DNA of 64,000 bases from Bradyrhizobium arachidis (GTDB taxonomy: Bacteria; Pseudomonadota; Alphaproteobacteria; Rhizobiales; Xanthobacteraceae). Under the pieces are notes generated by a model that saw nothing but the letters and a program-made list of their open reading frames with translations, had not been told where the DNA came from and searched no databases. A program made the translations under genes and the position numbers. The stretch spans positions 3,782,001-3,846,000 of the forward strand of contig NZ_CP030050.1 in assembly GCF_015291705.1 (NCBI RefSeq), written 5' to 3'. Each line of letters opens with the position of its first letter. Positions within the stretch are counted from its first letter, which is position 1. Below are positions 35,767 through 43,317 of this stretch, in pieces.

Positions 35767-37122
35767 TCAGCTCACCTGGCGATGCGCGGACCTCCGGCCT
35801 GTCTCGATCGCGCCGGCCTGCCGCGTCTCGTCGTCGTCATCGGCGGCGATGCGCTTGATGATCCGCAGCACGGCCGACCGGGTGCCGATGCTGGTGAACT
35901 CGTCGGCCATGCGCGAGGCACGCATGCGATAGGCAGGACGATCGAGCACGGTGCGTACCGCCTCGCGCAGCGCTTCGGACGTCGGCTCGTTGGTGGCGAG
36001 GTTGATGCCGACGCCGGACCACGCCACGCGCGCATTGACGTCGGCCTTGTCCTCCGTCATGCCCGCCGTGACCAGCGGAATGCCGAAGCTCATGGCCTGG
36101 TTGACGCTGCCATAACCGCCGTTGGTGACGAGCACGTCGACGCGCGGCAGCAGCCATTCGAACGGCAGATAGCTGGCGATCCGTGCATTGGACGGGATAG
36201 GGCCGGGGATGGCGTCAACCGGGCGGCCGCCGGCGGTCACGACCATCAGCACGTCGGGCTCGTTCGCCAGCGCTTTGAGCGTCGGGACGATCAGCAGGCC
36301 GAAATTATGATTGGCCACCGTGCCCTGGGTCACCAGCACCACCTTGCGCGAACCGTCGAGCTCGTCCGCCCATGGCGGCAAGGGGACCTGGTCGCGGATG
36401 ATCGGCGGCGTGCCGACGAAATGGACCGTGGAGGGAAACCTGCGCGGAAACTCGAAGCTCGGCACTGACAACTGCATATAGGCATCGGCGAGCTCGATGA
36501 CGGAATGGAAGAGCGGCCGCGTCACCGGCCGGACGCCGAAGGGCTTCAACACCCTGTTCAGGCTGCGCAGCACGGGCAAATCGACATTGGCGTCGTACTC
36601 GTCGCCAATGACGGCGTATTGCCGGCGCTGCTCCTCGGTCGTCGCAGGCGGCAAGCCGAGAAAATTTGGCGCGCCGTCGTCGCGCGCCCAGTGCAGGAAC
36701 GACGTCCCGCACAGCACGATCGGCGGCCGCGCCTCCCGCGAGCCGAGCAGCATCGGCAGCACGCCGAAGAACATGTCGTCGCCGACGATGATGTCGGCCT
36801 GGAAGTGCTCCAGCGACTCGTAGAGACCCTGGTTCTGCGCCGGGATGGCGTCGACGAAGATGCGTTCGCAGGCGAGGCGCAGCCATTCCGGCCCCGGCGC
36901 GATGGTCTTCAACTCCGGGACTACCGAGAGAATGTCGCGCAAATCGAAGTCGGCGCCCTTGGGAAGGCCAAAGAATCTCGCGCCGCTGGCCTCGACGCGG
37001 GCGCGAAACACCGTCCCTGTCAGGAACGCGATCTCGTGGCCGTCGGCGATGAGGATGTTGGCGATCGCCAGCATCGGATTGAGATGGCCGGTCGCAGGCG
37101 TCGAAGCGAAGAGAACTTTCAT
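35767..37122 (-). CDS. Glycosyltransferase, macrolide/UGT-like (MGT, GT1) family
   Basis: A 451-residue GT-B-fold transferase. The N-terminal acceptor half opens MKVLFASTPATGHLNPMLAI, with the GHxNP motif of this family. The donor half has the region LPFEWLLPRVDVLVTNGGYG followed by GIPLVTAGMTEDKADVN, corresponding to the nucleotide-sugar site. Acidic residues DDDDE are close to the C-terminus. Family members glycosylate macrolides, rhamnolipid precursors, carotenoids or flavonoids. No biosynthetic gene is nearby, so detoxification or tailoring of a foreign or secreted compound is a reasonable inference. Its upstream region carries GTTAC repeats shared with the adjacent regulator. Confidence 0.88.
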   Translation of the reverse strand: MKVLFASTPATGHLNPMLAIANILIADGHEIAFLTGTVFRARVEASGARFFGLPKGADFDLRDILSVVPELKTIAPGPEWLRLACERIFVDAIPAQNQGLYESLEHFQADIIVGDDMFFGVLPMLLGSREARPPIVLCGTSFLHWARDDGAPNFLGLPPATTEEQRRQYAVIGDEYDANVDLPVLRSLNRVLKPFGVRPVTRPLFHSVIELADAYMQLSVPSFEFPRRFPSTVHFVGTPPIIRDQVPLPPWADELDGSRKVVLVTQGTVANHNFGLLIVPTLKALANEPDVLMVVTAGGRPVDAIPGPIPSNARIASYLPFEWLLPRVDVLVTNGGYGSVNQAMSFGIPLVTAGMTEDKADVNARVAWSGVGINLATNEPTSEALREAVRTVLDRPAYRMRASRMADEFTSIGTRSAVLRIIKRIAADDDDETRQAGAIETGRRSAHRQVS

Positions 37123-37688
37123 GTGGTCGATCCTCTGATTGTCGAACGGCAGTCTGGTGCCGCTCGATGAGCAGAGGAGAGATGTCGGGATCGCCGTTAC
37201 CGGAAAACTTCGTGGCGGACGGGAAATGGTTACGGCAGCAACGGAGCGTGGCTTTGTAGCGATGCGGGCGGCTCGGAGAGCCGTGCCATGTTACAAATGT
37301 AACCGTCACCGGCTGCTCTGAAACGAAGCTGTAATTCGGCGTGCGATCTGGAAAATTCGCATCGCGTCGTGGAGGCGACGCGTTCGCTAAAGTAGTAAAG
37401 GGCTGGGATCACAAGTCTTCACGTCTAGGAGATTCCGCGGAATGCGACGGAAAAATGACCTAGTTCGCGGTAAGGTTTGCGAACGTTATTGTTCGTCGCT
37501 GGTACATATCTAGATACGCCGTCGGCAAATGATCGTTCGTTTCGAACGGTAGAAATAGCCGCCGGCAGATCGCGTGCCTTATTTTCCGCTTTAGCCGGAG
37601 CAGTCCATTGCCTGTCCAGACCCTGACATTGCGCGGCAAGCGGGATTGGCCTGAGACAGGCTCCTGGGGCAAGTTTGAGAGATCGAAT
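37123..37688. promoter_or_regulatory. Divergent 566-bp intergenic region with GTTAC motifs
   Basis: No convincing gene lies between the glycosyltransferase and the OmpR-type regulator. Toward the glycosyltransferase side there are GTTAC copies at 37196-37200 and 37229-37233, and a perfect dyad GTTACAAATGTAAC at 37289-37302. The remaining part up to 37688 is AT-richer than the genes, consistent with a promoter. The same half-sites recur at 38448-38503, after the regulator gene. They are candidate binding sites for the regulator. Confidence 0.5.
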
Positions 37689-38414
37689 ATGTTGGCAGAC
37701 GTCGGCCATATCATCGTCGTCGATGACGACCCTACCCTACGGCAGATGGTGATCAAATATCTGGAAGAGCACAACGTCCCAAGCAGGGCCGCATCCACCC
37801 GGGCCGAGCTGCATCGACATCTGGAAGGAGCCCAGCCCAGCCTCATCATTCTCGATCTGCGGTTGGGGCAGGACGACGGCCTCGACATGCTCAGGGAAAT
37901 CCGTGCGCAGTCCGACGTGCCGGTCATCATCACGACCGGCCACCGTCCAGACGAAATCGACCGTATCGTCGGTCTCGAGCTCGGCGCCGACGACTACATT
38001 ATCAAGCCATTCAGCCTGAGGGAGCTGCTGGCACGGGTCCGCGCCGTGTTGCGCCGTCAGGAGATGGGACGGGTCGCGCGCGCCCGCGATCCGGAACGCG
38101 GCGGCTATCGCTTCAACGGCTGGAAGCTCGAACGCCGTGGCCGCAGGCTGCTGGACGCAAACAATGAGCAGGTTCCCCTGAGCAAGGGCGAATACGCGCT
38201 GCTGCTGGCCTTTCTCGAAGCGCCGCAGCGCCCGCTGACCCGCGAGCATCTGCTCCAGGCGACCCGCATCCACGAGGACATCTTTGATCGGAGCATCGAT
38301 GTTCAGGTGCTGCGGCTGCGGCGCAAGCTCGAGACCGATCCGAGCGCGCCGCGCATCATCCAGACCGAGCGCGGTGTTGGTTACGTCTTCACGCTTCCGG
38401 TAGAACCGTTCTAA
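37689..38414 (+). CDS. Two-component response regulator, OmpR/PhoB family
   Basis: A 241-residue regulator. The receiver domain has the acidic pocket D12-D14, phosphoacceptor D56 (IILDLRLG), T83 and K106 (YIIKPFS), all present. The C-terminal winged-helix domain (about 135-235) has the usual LTREHLLQA and RSIDVQVLRLRRKLE recognition region and ends GVGYVF. The ATG at 37689 is preceded by GAGAGATCG; an in-frame ATG or TTG at 37608 would add 27 residues with no family match. The kinase 2 kb downstream (40371) lacks a competent receiver and is the obvious partner. Confidence 0.92.
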   Translation: MLADVGHIIVVDDDPTLRQMVIKYLEEHNVPSRAASTRAELHRHLEGAQPSLIILDLRLGQDDGLDMLREIRAQSDVPVIITTGHRPDEIDRIVGLELGADDYIIKPFSLRELLARVRAVLRRQEMGRVARARDPERGGYRFNGWKLERRGRRLLDANNEQVPLSKGEYALLLAFLEAPQRPLTREHLLQATRIHEDIFDRSIDVQVLRLRRKLETDPSAPRIIQTERGVGYVFTLPVEPF

Positions 38415-38447
38415 TCGCGGCGCGAACGGCGGCGCCAGGCTGCGTCT

Positions 38448-38503
38448 GTAACTCTTTTCCCCGTGACGGTGACGGTGACGTAACAGGGCAGCTTCAAGGT
38501 TAC
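38448..38503. promoter_or_regulatory. GTAAC/GTGAC repeat cluster before the DUF1127 gene
   Basis: GTAAC at 38448-38452, three tandem GTGACG hexamers at 38463-38480, GTAAC at 38480-38484 and GTTAC at 38499-38503 lie in the 120-base gap before 38535. Half-sites of this form also precede the glycosyltransferase gene. They look like an array of sites for the neighbouring OmpR-type regulator. Confidence 0.5.
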
Positions 38504-38534
38504 TCCTGCAAACATCGCGCAGGAGAATCTTCCC

Positions 38535-39158
38535 ATGCCGGACCAGCAGCTCTCTTCAAACGTGAACCGGATCGTTCAATCGCCCCATCGGCAGATCGGC
38601 GGCATTGCGCAGCTTGATCTGTCGGATGATCGGGGCAGCAAGCACGTTCGCGCCAAGGTGCCAGATATGTCGAACTACAGGGCGCCGTCGGCTGCGGCGC
38701 CCTTCGTGGAGATGGATCGTCAGGCGACCACCTGGCTGTCGACGGCGATAGCGTTCTGCATGGAAGGCTTTGCCGTCTACGGCGCGGCGCTGCATCCGAG
38801 CGCGGCTTTCTCGGTCGATGAGGAGTCGGTTTCTGCAAATGCGCACCAGGCTCAGCGCGCTGGCAATCGCCATCCCGCTGTGGCGCACGAGCTGCTCGTC
38901 TCTCAACATTTGAATAGTTCTAACTTCATTGCGCCTTTGCCTGCTGCGTGGAGCGAGCAATGCCCGCGCGAGCACGGAGACTGGCTGGCCCGGTTCGGCG
39001 AGCAGGTCGTGGCCTTGTGGACGTACTGGCGCAGGGAACACGAGATCAGACGGGCCGTCAGGGCGCTGGCGGAATACGACGACCGGACCTTGCGGGATAT
39101 CGGTATCCAGGGCCGGGCGGACATCGAGCGAATGGTGAGGTACTGCCGTGATTGCTGA
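38535..39158 (+). CDS. DUF1127-domain protein with a long N-terminal extension
   Basis: A 207-residue protein. Only the last 50 residues match DUF1127: an amphipathic basic helix (ALWTYWRREHEIRRAVRALA) then DDRTLRDIGIQGRADIER. DUF1127 proteins are usually 45-100 residues, so the 150-residue front part is unusual; it is low-complexity and contains no recognisable domain. AGGAG at 38521-38525 supports the ATG. Some small DUF1127 proteins in rhizobia bind RNA and affect phosphate and stress regulation. The position directly after a GTAAC array suggests control by the OmpR-type regulator. Confidence 0.8.
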   Translation: MPDQQLSSNVNRIVQSPHRQIGGIAQLDLSDDRGSKHVRAKVPDMSNYRAPSAAAPFVEMDRQATTWLSTAIAFCMEGFAVYGAALHPSAAFSVDEESVSANAHQAQRAGNRHPAVAHELLVSQHLNSSNFIAPLPAAWSEQCPREHGDWLARFGEQVVALWTYWRREHEIRRAVRALAEYDDRTLRDIGIQGRADIERMVRYCRDC

Positions 39159-39378
39159 TGCGATTTTCTGCGCGATCGCGGGATTGGACTACTACCACGT
39201 GGTCGTCCTGGCCCTCATCGCGCGCGGCCTTGAGGCCGGACGGATACCGTTCGGCTGGACGAGACAGTTCGTCGATGCGGCGGCGAGAGACGACTGCATC
39301 GATCAAGAAGACTTGAAGGTTGCAGGCGGATTCGGCGGGAACCATGGATTGCTGAAATGTATGACAACACCTACCTGA
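39148..39378 (+). CDS. Hypothetical protein, 76 residues
   Basis: A short open frame (GTG start, 11 bp inside the end of the DUF1127 gene) that fills the space before the peroxidase gene. It has a weakly hydrophobic first third (LDYYHVVVLALIARGLEA) and no recognised domain. Overlap at the front and the exact fit to the gap are arguments for a real, coupled gene. The GTG start and lack of a ribosome site argue against. If it is not a gene, 39159-39384 is empty. Confidence 0.3.
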   Translation: MIADAIFCAIAGLDYYHVVVLALIARGLEAGRIPFGWTRQFVDAAARDDCIDQEDLKVAGGFGGNHGLLKCMTTPT

Positions 39379-39384
39379 CGGGCA

Positions 39385-40374
39385 GTGTTCGGATTTGCCC
39401 AGAATCGATTGTTGCGTAAATTGATCCGGCGGCGAGCTCTCGTCGCGATTTGTGTGCTGGTCCTCAGCGGCCTTCAGCCTTCTCCGGCGCCGCCGCAGGT
39501 GGCGCCATCGGTAGCGCCCGCCGGGCGCGGCATGGACGAGCCGATTACGCCGATGCCGCCGGCTCCGACGCTCGATCCGCGCAAGGTCAGGCTCGGTGAG
39601 CGCTTGTTCAGCGACAAGCGCCTGTCGCGCGACAATTCGAGAAGCTGCCTGTCGTGCCACAACATCAACACCAACGGCGCCAGTACGAAGCCGCACGATG
39701 TCGATCTGAGCGGTGCGAAGCTGCCGCTCAACACGTTGACCGTCTTCAACGCGACGCACAATTTTCGTTTCAGCTGGGAAGGAAAATATCGCAACGTCGG
39801 CGCAGACGTCGCGGCCTCGCTCGTCAATCCGCGGATCATGGGCAGCGATCTCGACACGATCGCGCAGAAGCTCGACCTGGATCCCGCGATGCGCGCCGGC
39901 TTCTTTGCCGCCTATGGTATCGGTCCGGACGGCGACAACATCGTTGATGCCATTGTGAATTTTGAAAAGACGTTGGTGACGCCCGGCAGCAGGTTCGATC
40001 GCTGGCTCGAAGGCGATAGCTCCGCGTTGAGCTCCGAGGAATTGGAAGGATACCGCGAGTTCAAATCCTTGGGCTGCGTCTCGTGCCATCAGGGCGTCAA
40101 TATCGGCGGAAATCTGTTTCAGCGTCACGGCATATTTCATCCGTTGGCCTCGCCGGATCCAGCCATCCTGCGCGTGCCGAGCCTGCGCAATGTCGCGACG
40201 ACCCCGCCTTACTTTCACGACGGCAGCGCACCGACGCTCGACGACGCGGTTCGCAGGATGGGACAGGCCCAATTGAACGCAACCCTGACTGATCCTCAAG
40301 TGAAGGCGATCGTCGCCTTTCTCCACACTCTGACCGGACAATATCGCGGTGCGCAGGTCGGAGGCGACCCATGA
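39385..40374 (+). CDS. Periplasmic di-heme cytochrome c peroxidase (CcpA/MauG family)
   Basis: A 329-residue exported protein. The basic leader and hydrophobic stretch LVAICVLVLSGLQ form a signal peptide or anchor. Two c-type haem sites are present: CLSCH at residues 88-92 and CVSCH at 231-235. The segments KVRLGERLFSDKRLSRDNSRS and RNVATTPPYFHDG are typical of bacterial di-haem peroxidases. It may reduce hydrogen peroxide with electrons from a cytochrome, or oxidise a protein or small molecule as MauG does. The stop overlaps the histidine kinase start (40371) by 4 bp, a rare pairing that suggests the two act together. The GTG at 39385 is the likely start. Confidence 0.9.
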   Translation: MFGFAQNRLLRKLIRRRALVAICVLVLSGLQPSPAPPQVAPSVAPAGRGMDEPITPMPPAPTLDPRKVRLGERLFSDKRLSRDNSRSCLSCHNINTNGASTKPHDVDLSGAKLPLNTLTVFNATHNFRFSWEGKYRNVGADVAASLVNPRIMGSDLDTIAQKLDLDPAMRAGFFAAYGIGPDGDNIVDAIVNFEKTLVTPGSRFDRWLEGDSSALSSEELEGYREFKSLGCVSCHQGVNIGGNLFQRHGIFHPLASPDPAILRVPSLRNVATTPPYFHDGSAPTLDDAVRRMGQAQLNATLTDPQVKAIVAFLHTLTGQYRGAQVGGDP

Positions 40375-42887
40375 AGATCGCCCCCGCAATGGTCGGCGTG
40401 GCGTTCCTGCTCGCGCTGTTGACCTGGCTTCTGCTCAACGGCCTCAACCTGAATTCGGACCGCTATGATCGGCAAACGCAGGCGCTTTCCGACTTCACCC
40501 GGTTCGAGCGCGGTATCAGCCGCGAAGTGCTGACGTCACGGGCCGGCCTGTCACGCAGTTACGACGGCCTTGTCGCGATGGTGGACGCCTACGACGCCGC
40601 GCTGGTACGGCTTCGCGAGGCTGCCGGCACGGACAAGGAGCAGCTCGCCGCGATCGACGTGCTGTCTGCACGCGCTACGCGGCAAGAGGAATTGATCGAG
40701 CAGTTCAAGAGCAAGAACGCGCTGCTTCGCAACTCCTTCACTTATTTCAGCCTGTTCAGCGCCCGCCTGTCGTCGTCGGACGACCGGCCGCTGGTGGCGG
40801 ACGTCTCGGCGCTGTCCGCTGCGATGCTGCAGCTGACGCTCGATACGTCTGACGTGACCGCGGCCGAGTTGCAGTCCCGGCTCGACCATCTCGCGCGCTT
40901 GCAGATTGCGTCCGAGGACAACGAGTTGCTGCACGCGGCCGTCGCGCACGGCCAGCTTCTGCACGACGTGCTTCCGGACGTCGATGCCATCCTGAAGGCG
41001 TTGGTCGCCGAGGCCAGCAACCGCGAACAGGATGCCGTTCATGCGCTGATCGTCAAGCGCCAGATGTCCGCCCGGGCGGCGGCGCGCAAGAACCGCTTGT
41101 TGCAATATGTCACGTCGCTGCTGCTGTTGGGCGCGCTCGTATATTTCGGCCTGCTGTTGCGGGCCCGGGCCAAGGCCCTGCGCCGTCGTGCCGCCTTCGA
41201 GCACGTGATCGCCAATATCTCGATGCGCTTCATCGAGTCGCATCGTGATGCGCTGCGCAGCCATGTGGAGAGCGCGCTCGAGGAGCTTGCAGGCTTCATC
41301 GGCGCGGACAGGGCTTATTTCGCATGGTCGGCGGCCACGACGGACAACATCTACCGGTGGGCCCGCGAAGGTGTTCGCTTCGATGCGACCTGGCCGAGCC
41401 GGGCCCTCGACCTTGCCAAGCGGTTCGATGATCGCGAGGAAGCAATCGTCTACATTCCCAAGGTCCGGCCATCGCATCCCGACGATCTGGCGAACCTGCT
41501 TGGCGAAGCCGGAATTCGCGGCTGGCTGTGCATCAAGACCCAATCGGGGCATGAACACGTGGCCATTCTTGGCTTCGATGCGGTGCAGGCGCCGGCGCTG
41601 AGCAAATGGGCCGAATTTGCGCTCTTCCGCACCGCGTTCGACGCGATCCGCAACGCCGTGGGCCGCGTGATTCTCGAGCAGGAGAAGGAGAGGCTGCAGG
41701 CGAGCCTGCAACAGGCGCGGAGGATGGAGACGATCGGCACCTTCGCCAGCGGTATCGCCCACAACTTCAACAATATCGTCGGGGCGATCCTCGGCTATGT
41801 CGAGATCGCCGACACCGGCATCAAGTCGGGAAGCCGCTCCGCGGCGAGCCTCGCCGAAATCCGGCGCGCCGGCGAACGGGCGCGCGAGCTCGTTGGCCAG
41901 ATCCTGAGCTTCGGCCGCCGCAGCCAGGGACGACAGGAGCGCATCTGCATCAGCACGCTGGTGGCGGAGACCGAGGCGCTGCTCGCCGCATCGTTGCCTG
42001 CGCATGTGAAGCTGGTGGTCAGCCAGCGTGCCGAAGGCATCACCGTCTCGGGTGAGCCCGCGCAATTGCAGCAGGTCATCCTCAATCTCTGCAACAACGC
42101 CGCACAGGCGATGGAAGAACCCGGCGTCATTGATCTGCAGATCGCCGAACGCGACATCATGCATCCCTTGTCGATCGGGCGCACCGAATTGCGGCGTGGC
42201 CGCTTCGCCGTGATCTCGGTCTCCGATCCGGGGCCGGGGATGGACGAGGCGACGCTGGAGCAGGTGTTCGAGCCATTCTTCACGACGCGCTCGGAAGGTA
42301 ACGGTCTCGGGCTTGCGACGGTCCGGGAGATCGTCGAGCAGCACGGCGGCGCCGTGGTCGTGCAGAGCACGCTTGGCGCCGGAACGCGCTTCGACATCTG
42401 GCTGCCGTGCGGATCCCCGGATGAGCCGATCTCGCTGCAGCACGCGCCGTCGCTCGCGCTTCGTGGCGCCGGGGAAACCGTTCTGGTGCTCGAAGCGGAC
42501 CGCAAGCGGCTGCTGCGCAATGAGGAAATTCTCGCCGCGCTCGGCTACGAGCCGGTTGGATTCTCGCGGCTGGACGACGCCGAGGCGGCCTGCCGCGCCG
42601 CGCGTACGCGTTTCGACGTGGCGCTGGTGTGCCACGTGCCGGGAGGCTCTTCGCTCGATCTTGCCTATCTGCTCCATGATGCGGCGCCGTCCCTGCCGAT
42701 CATTCTCGCAAGCCCCTCGGTGCATCATTTCGCGGCGCCCTTGCTGGCGACCGCGGGCGTGACCGAGCTCGTCCATCATCCGCTGATGTCGGCCGAGCTC
42801 GCCGCGGCATTGTCGCGATGCCTCGCGGCATCGGCCGCCGGCAAGCGAGCCAAGCGGATTGCCTCCGCAGGCGAGTTGCACCGGTAA
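40371..42887 (+). CDS. Membrane hybrid-type histidine kinase with large periplasmic domain, GAF domain and degenerate receiver
   Basis: An 838-residue sensor kinase. TM1 lies at about 7-25 and TM2 at about 243-263. Between them is a helical periplasmic domain of about 215 residues, resembling DAHL-type sensor domains. A GAF-like domain follows (about 285-430). The phosphoacceptor is H464 in SGIAHNFNNIVGAILGY, and the ATPase domain has NLCNNAAQAM, DPGPGMD and NGLGLATV. A receiver-like domain ends the protein (about 703-830), but where the phosphoacceptor aspartate is expected the sequence reads VALVCHVPGG, and the lysine site reads HHPL. This receiver therefore should not be phosphorylated. 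The kinase overlaps the peroxidase gene by 4 bp, and the OmpR-type regulator upstream is its probable partner. Confidence 0.9.
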   Translation: MKIAPAMVGVAFLLALLTWLLLNGLNLNSDRYDRQTQALSDFTRFERGISREVLTSRAGLSRSYDGLVAMVDAYDAALVRLREAAGTDKEQLAAIDVLSARATRQEELIEQFKSKNALLRNSFTYFSLFSARLSSSDDRPLVADVSALSAAMLQLTLDTSDVTAAELQSRLDHLARLQIASEDNELLHAAVAHGQLLHDVLPDVDAILKALVAEASNREQDAVHALIVKRQMSARAAARKNRLLQYVTSLLLLGALVYFGLLLRARAKALRRRAAFEHVIANISMRFIESHRDALRSHVESALEELAGFIGADRAYFAWSAATTDNIYRWAREGVRFDATWPSRALDLAKRFDDREEAIVYIPKVRPSHPDDLANLLGEAGIRGWLCIKTQSGHEHVAILGFDAVQAPALSKWAEFALFRTAFDAIRNAVGRVILEQEKERLQASLQQARRMETIGTFASGIAHNFNNIVGAILGYVEIADTGIKSGSRSAASLAEIRRAGERARELVGQILSFGRRSQGRQERICISTLVAETEALLAASLPAHVKLVVSQRAEGITVSGEPAQLQQVILNLCNNAAQAMEEPGVIDLQIAERDIMHPLSIGRTELRRGRFAVISVSDPGPGMDEATLEQVFEPFFTTRSEGNGLGLATVREIVEQHGGAVVVQSTLGAGTRFDIWLPCGSPDEPISLQHAPSLALRGAGETVLVLEADRKRLLRNEEILAALGYEPVGFSRLDDAEAACRAARTRFDVALVCHVPGGSSLDLAYLLHDAAPSLPIILASPSVHHFAAPLLATAGVTELVHHPLMSAELAAALSRCLAASAAGKRAKRIASAGELHR

Positions 42888-42995
42888 CGCGATATCGCAG
42901 GCGGGAAGCCGTCATGTAGCTCGTTCGTCCTATCCCTGGCGTCAGGTTGCCCGTTTCCCGGGGCGCCCCAATCCGACCGCGATAGGAGAATGATG

Positions 42996-43274
42996 ATGTC
43001 CAACCGATGTGGTCTGACCGTCGTTGCCGCCTTGCTTCTGTTCGGCTCCTCGCTCGAAGGCGCAGATGCCGAAGGCACGTCAGGCGCTGTTATCCGCAGG
43101 ATCGCTTCCGTCGACGATGTCGCATCGGCCGAGCGATTGCGGGTGCCGATAGGCCACCGGCAACCGCGCCTGCGTGACATTCCGCCGAGCGCGGGACCGT
43201 CGGCGGCCGAGGCCGAGCTGCGACGCCTCGACACGGAGGTCGACAGGAAGCTGATCATCTGCCGCGGCTGCTGA
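42996..43274 (+). CDS. Small exported protein of unknown function
   Basis: About 92 residues. A signal peptide is clear (CGLTVVAALLLFGSSLEGADA), after which the protein is polar with no known domain and ends IICRGC. The C-terminal CxxC-like pair could bind metal or form a disulfide. AGGAG at 42984-42988 favours the ATG at 42996 over those at 42990 and 42993. It is the last gene of the redox-signalling cassette and could be a periplasmic partner or ligand of the kinase. Confidence 0.65.
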   Translation: MSNRCGLTVVAALLLFGSSLEGADAEGTSGAVIRRIASVDDVASAERLRVPIGHRQPRLRDIPPSAGPSAAEAELRRLDTEVDRKLIICRGC

Positions 43275-43289
43275 AGCCATCAGGCTGCG

Positions 43290-43316
43290 CCGCCGCCGGC
43301 AACGGGCTGGCGGCGG
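43290..43316. terminator. Hairpin between convergent genes, possible bidirectional terminator
   Basis: CCGCCGCCGG (43290-43299) and CTGGCGGCGG (43307-43316) pair with one mismatch around a 7-base loop, exactly in the 43-base gap between two convergent genes. No T-run is present on either side. Confidence 0.45.
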
Positions 43317-43317
43317 T

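Noticed and set aside
38463..38480. The three GTGACG units as a simple-sequence (phase-variation) repeat
   Set aside because: Only three copies, outside any coding frame, and flanked by related GTAAC sites. A binding-site array is the better reading.
40551..42881. A very long open frame on the minus strand (776 codons) opposite the histidine kinase
   Set aside because: It is antisense to a gene with all kinase motifs, and its translation is rich in Arg, Gln, His and Asp with no domain. High-GC third positions keep the opposite frame open.
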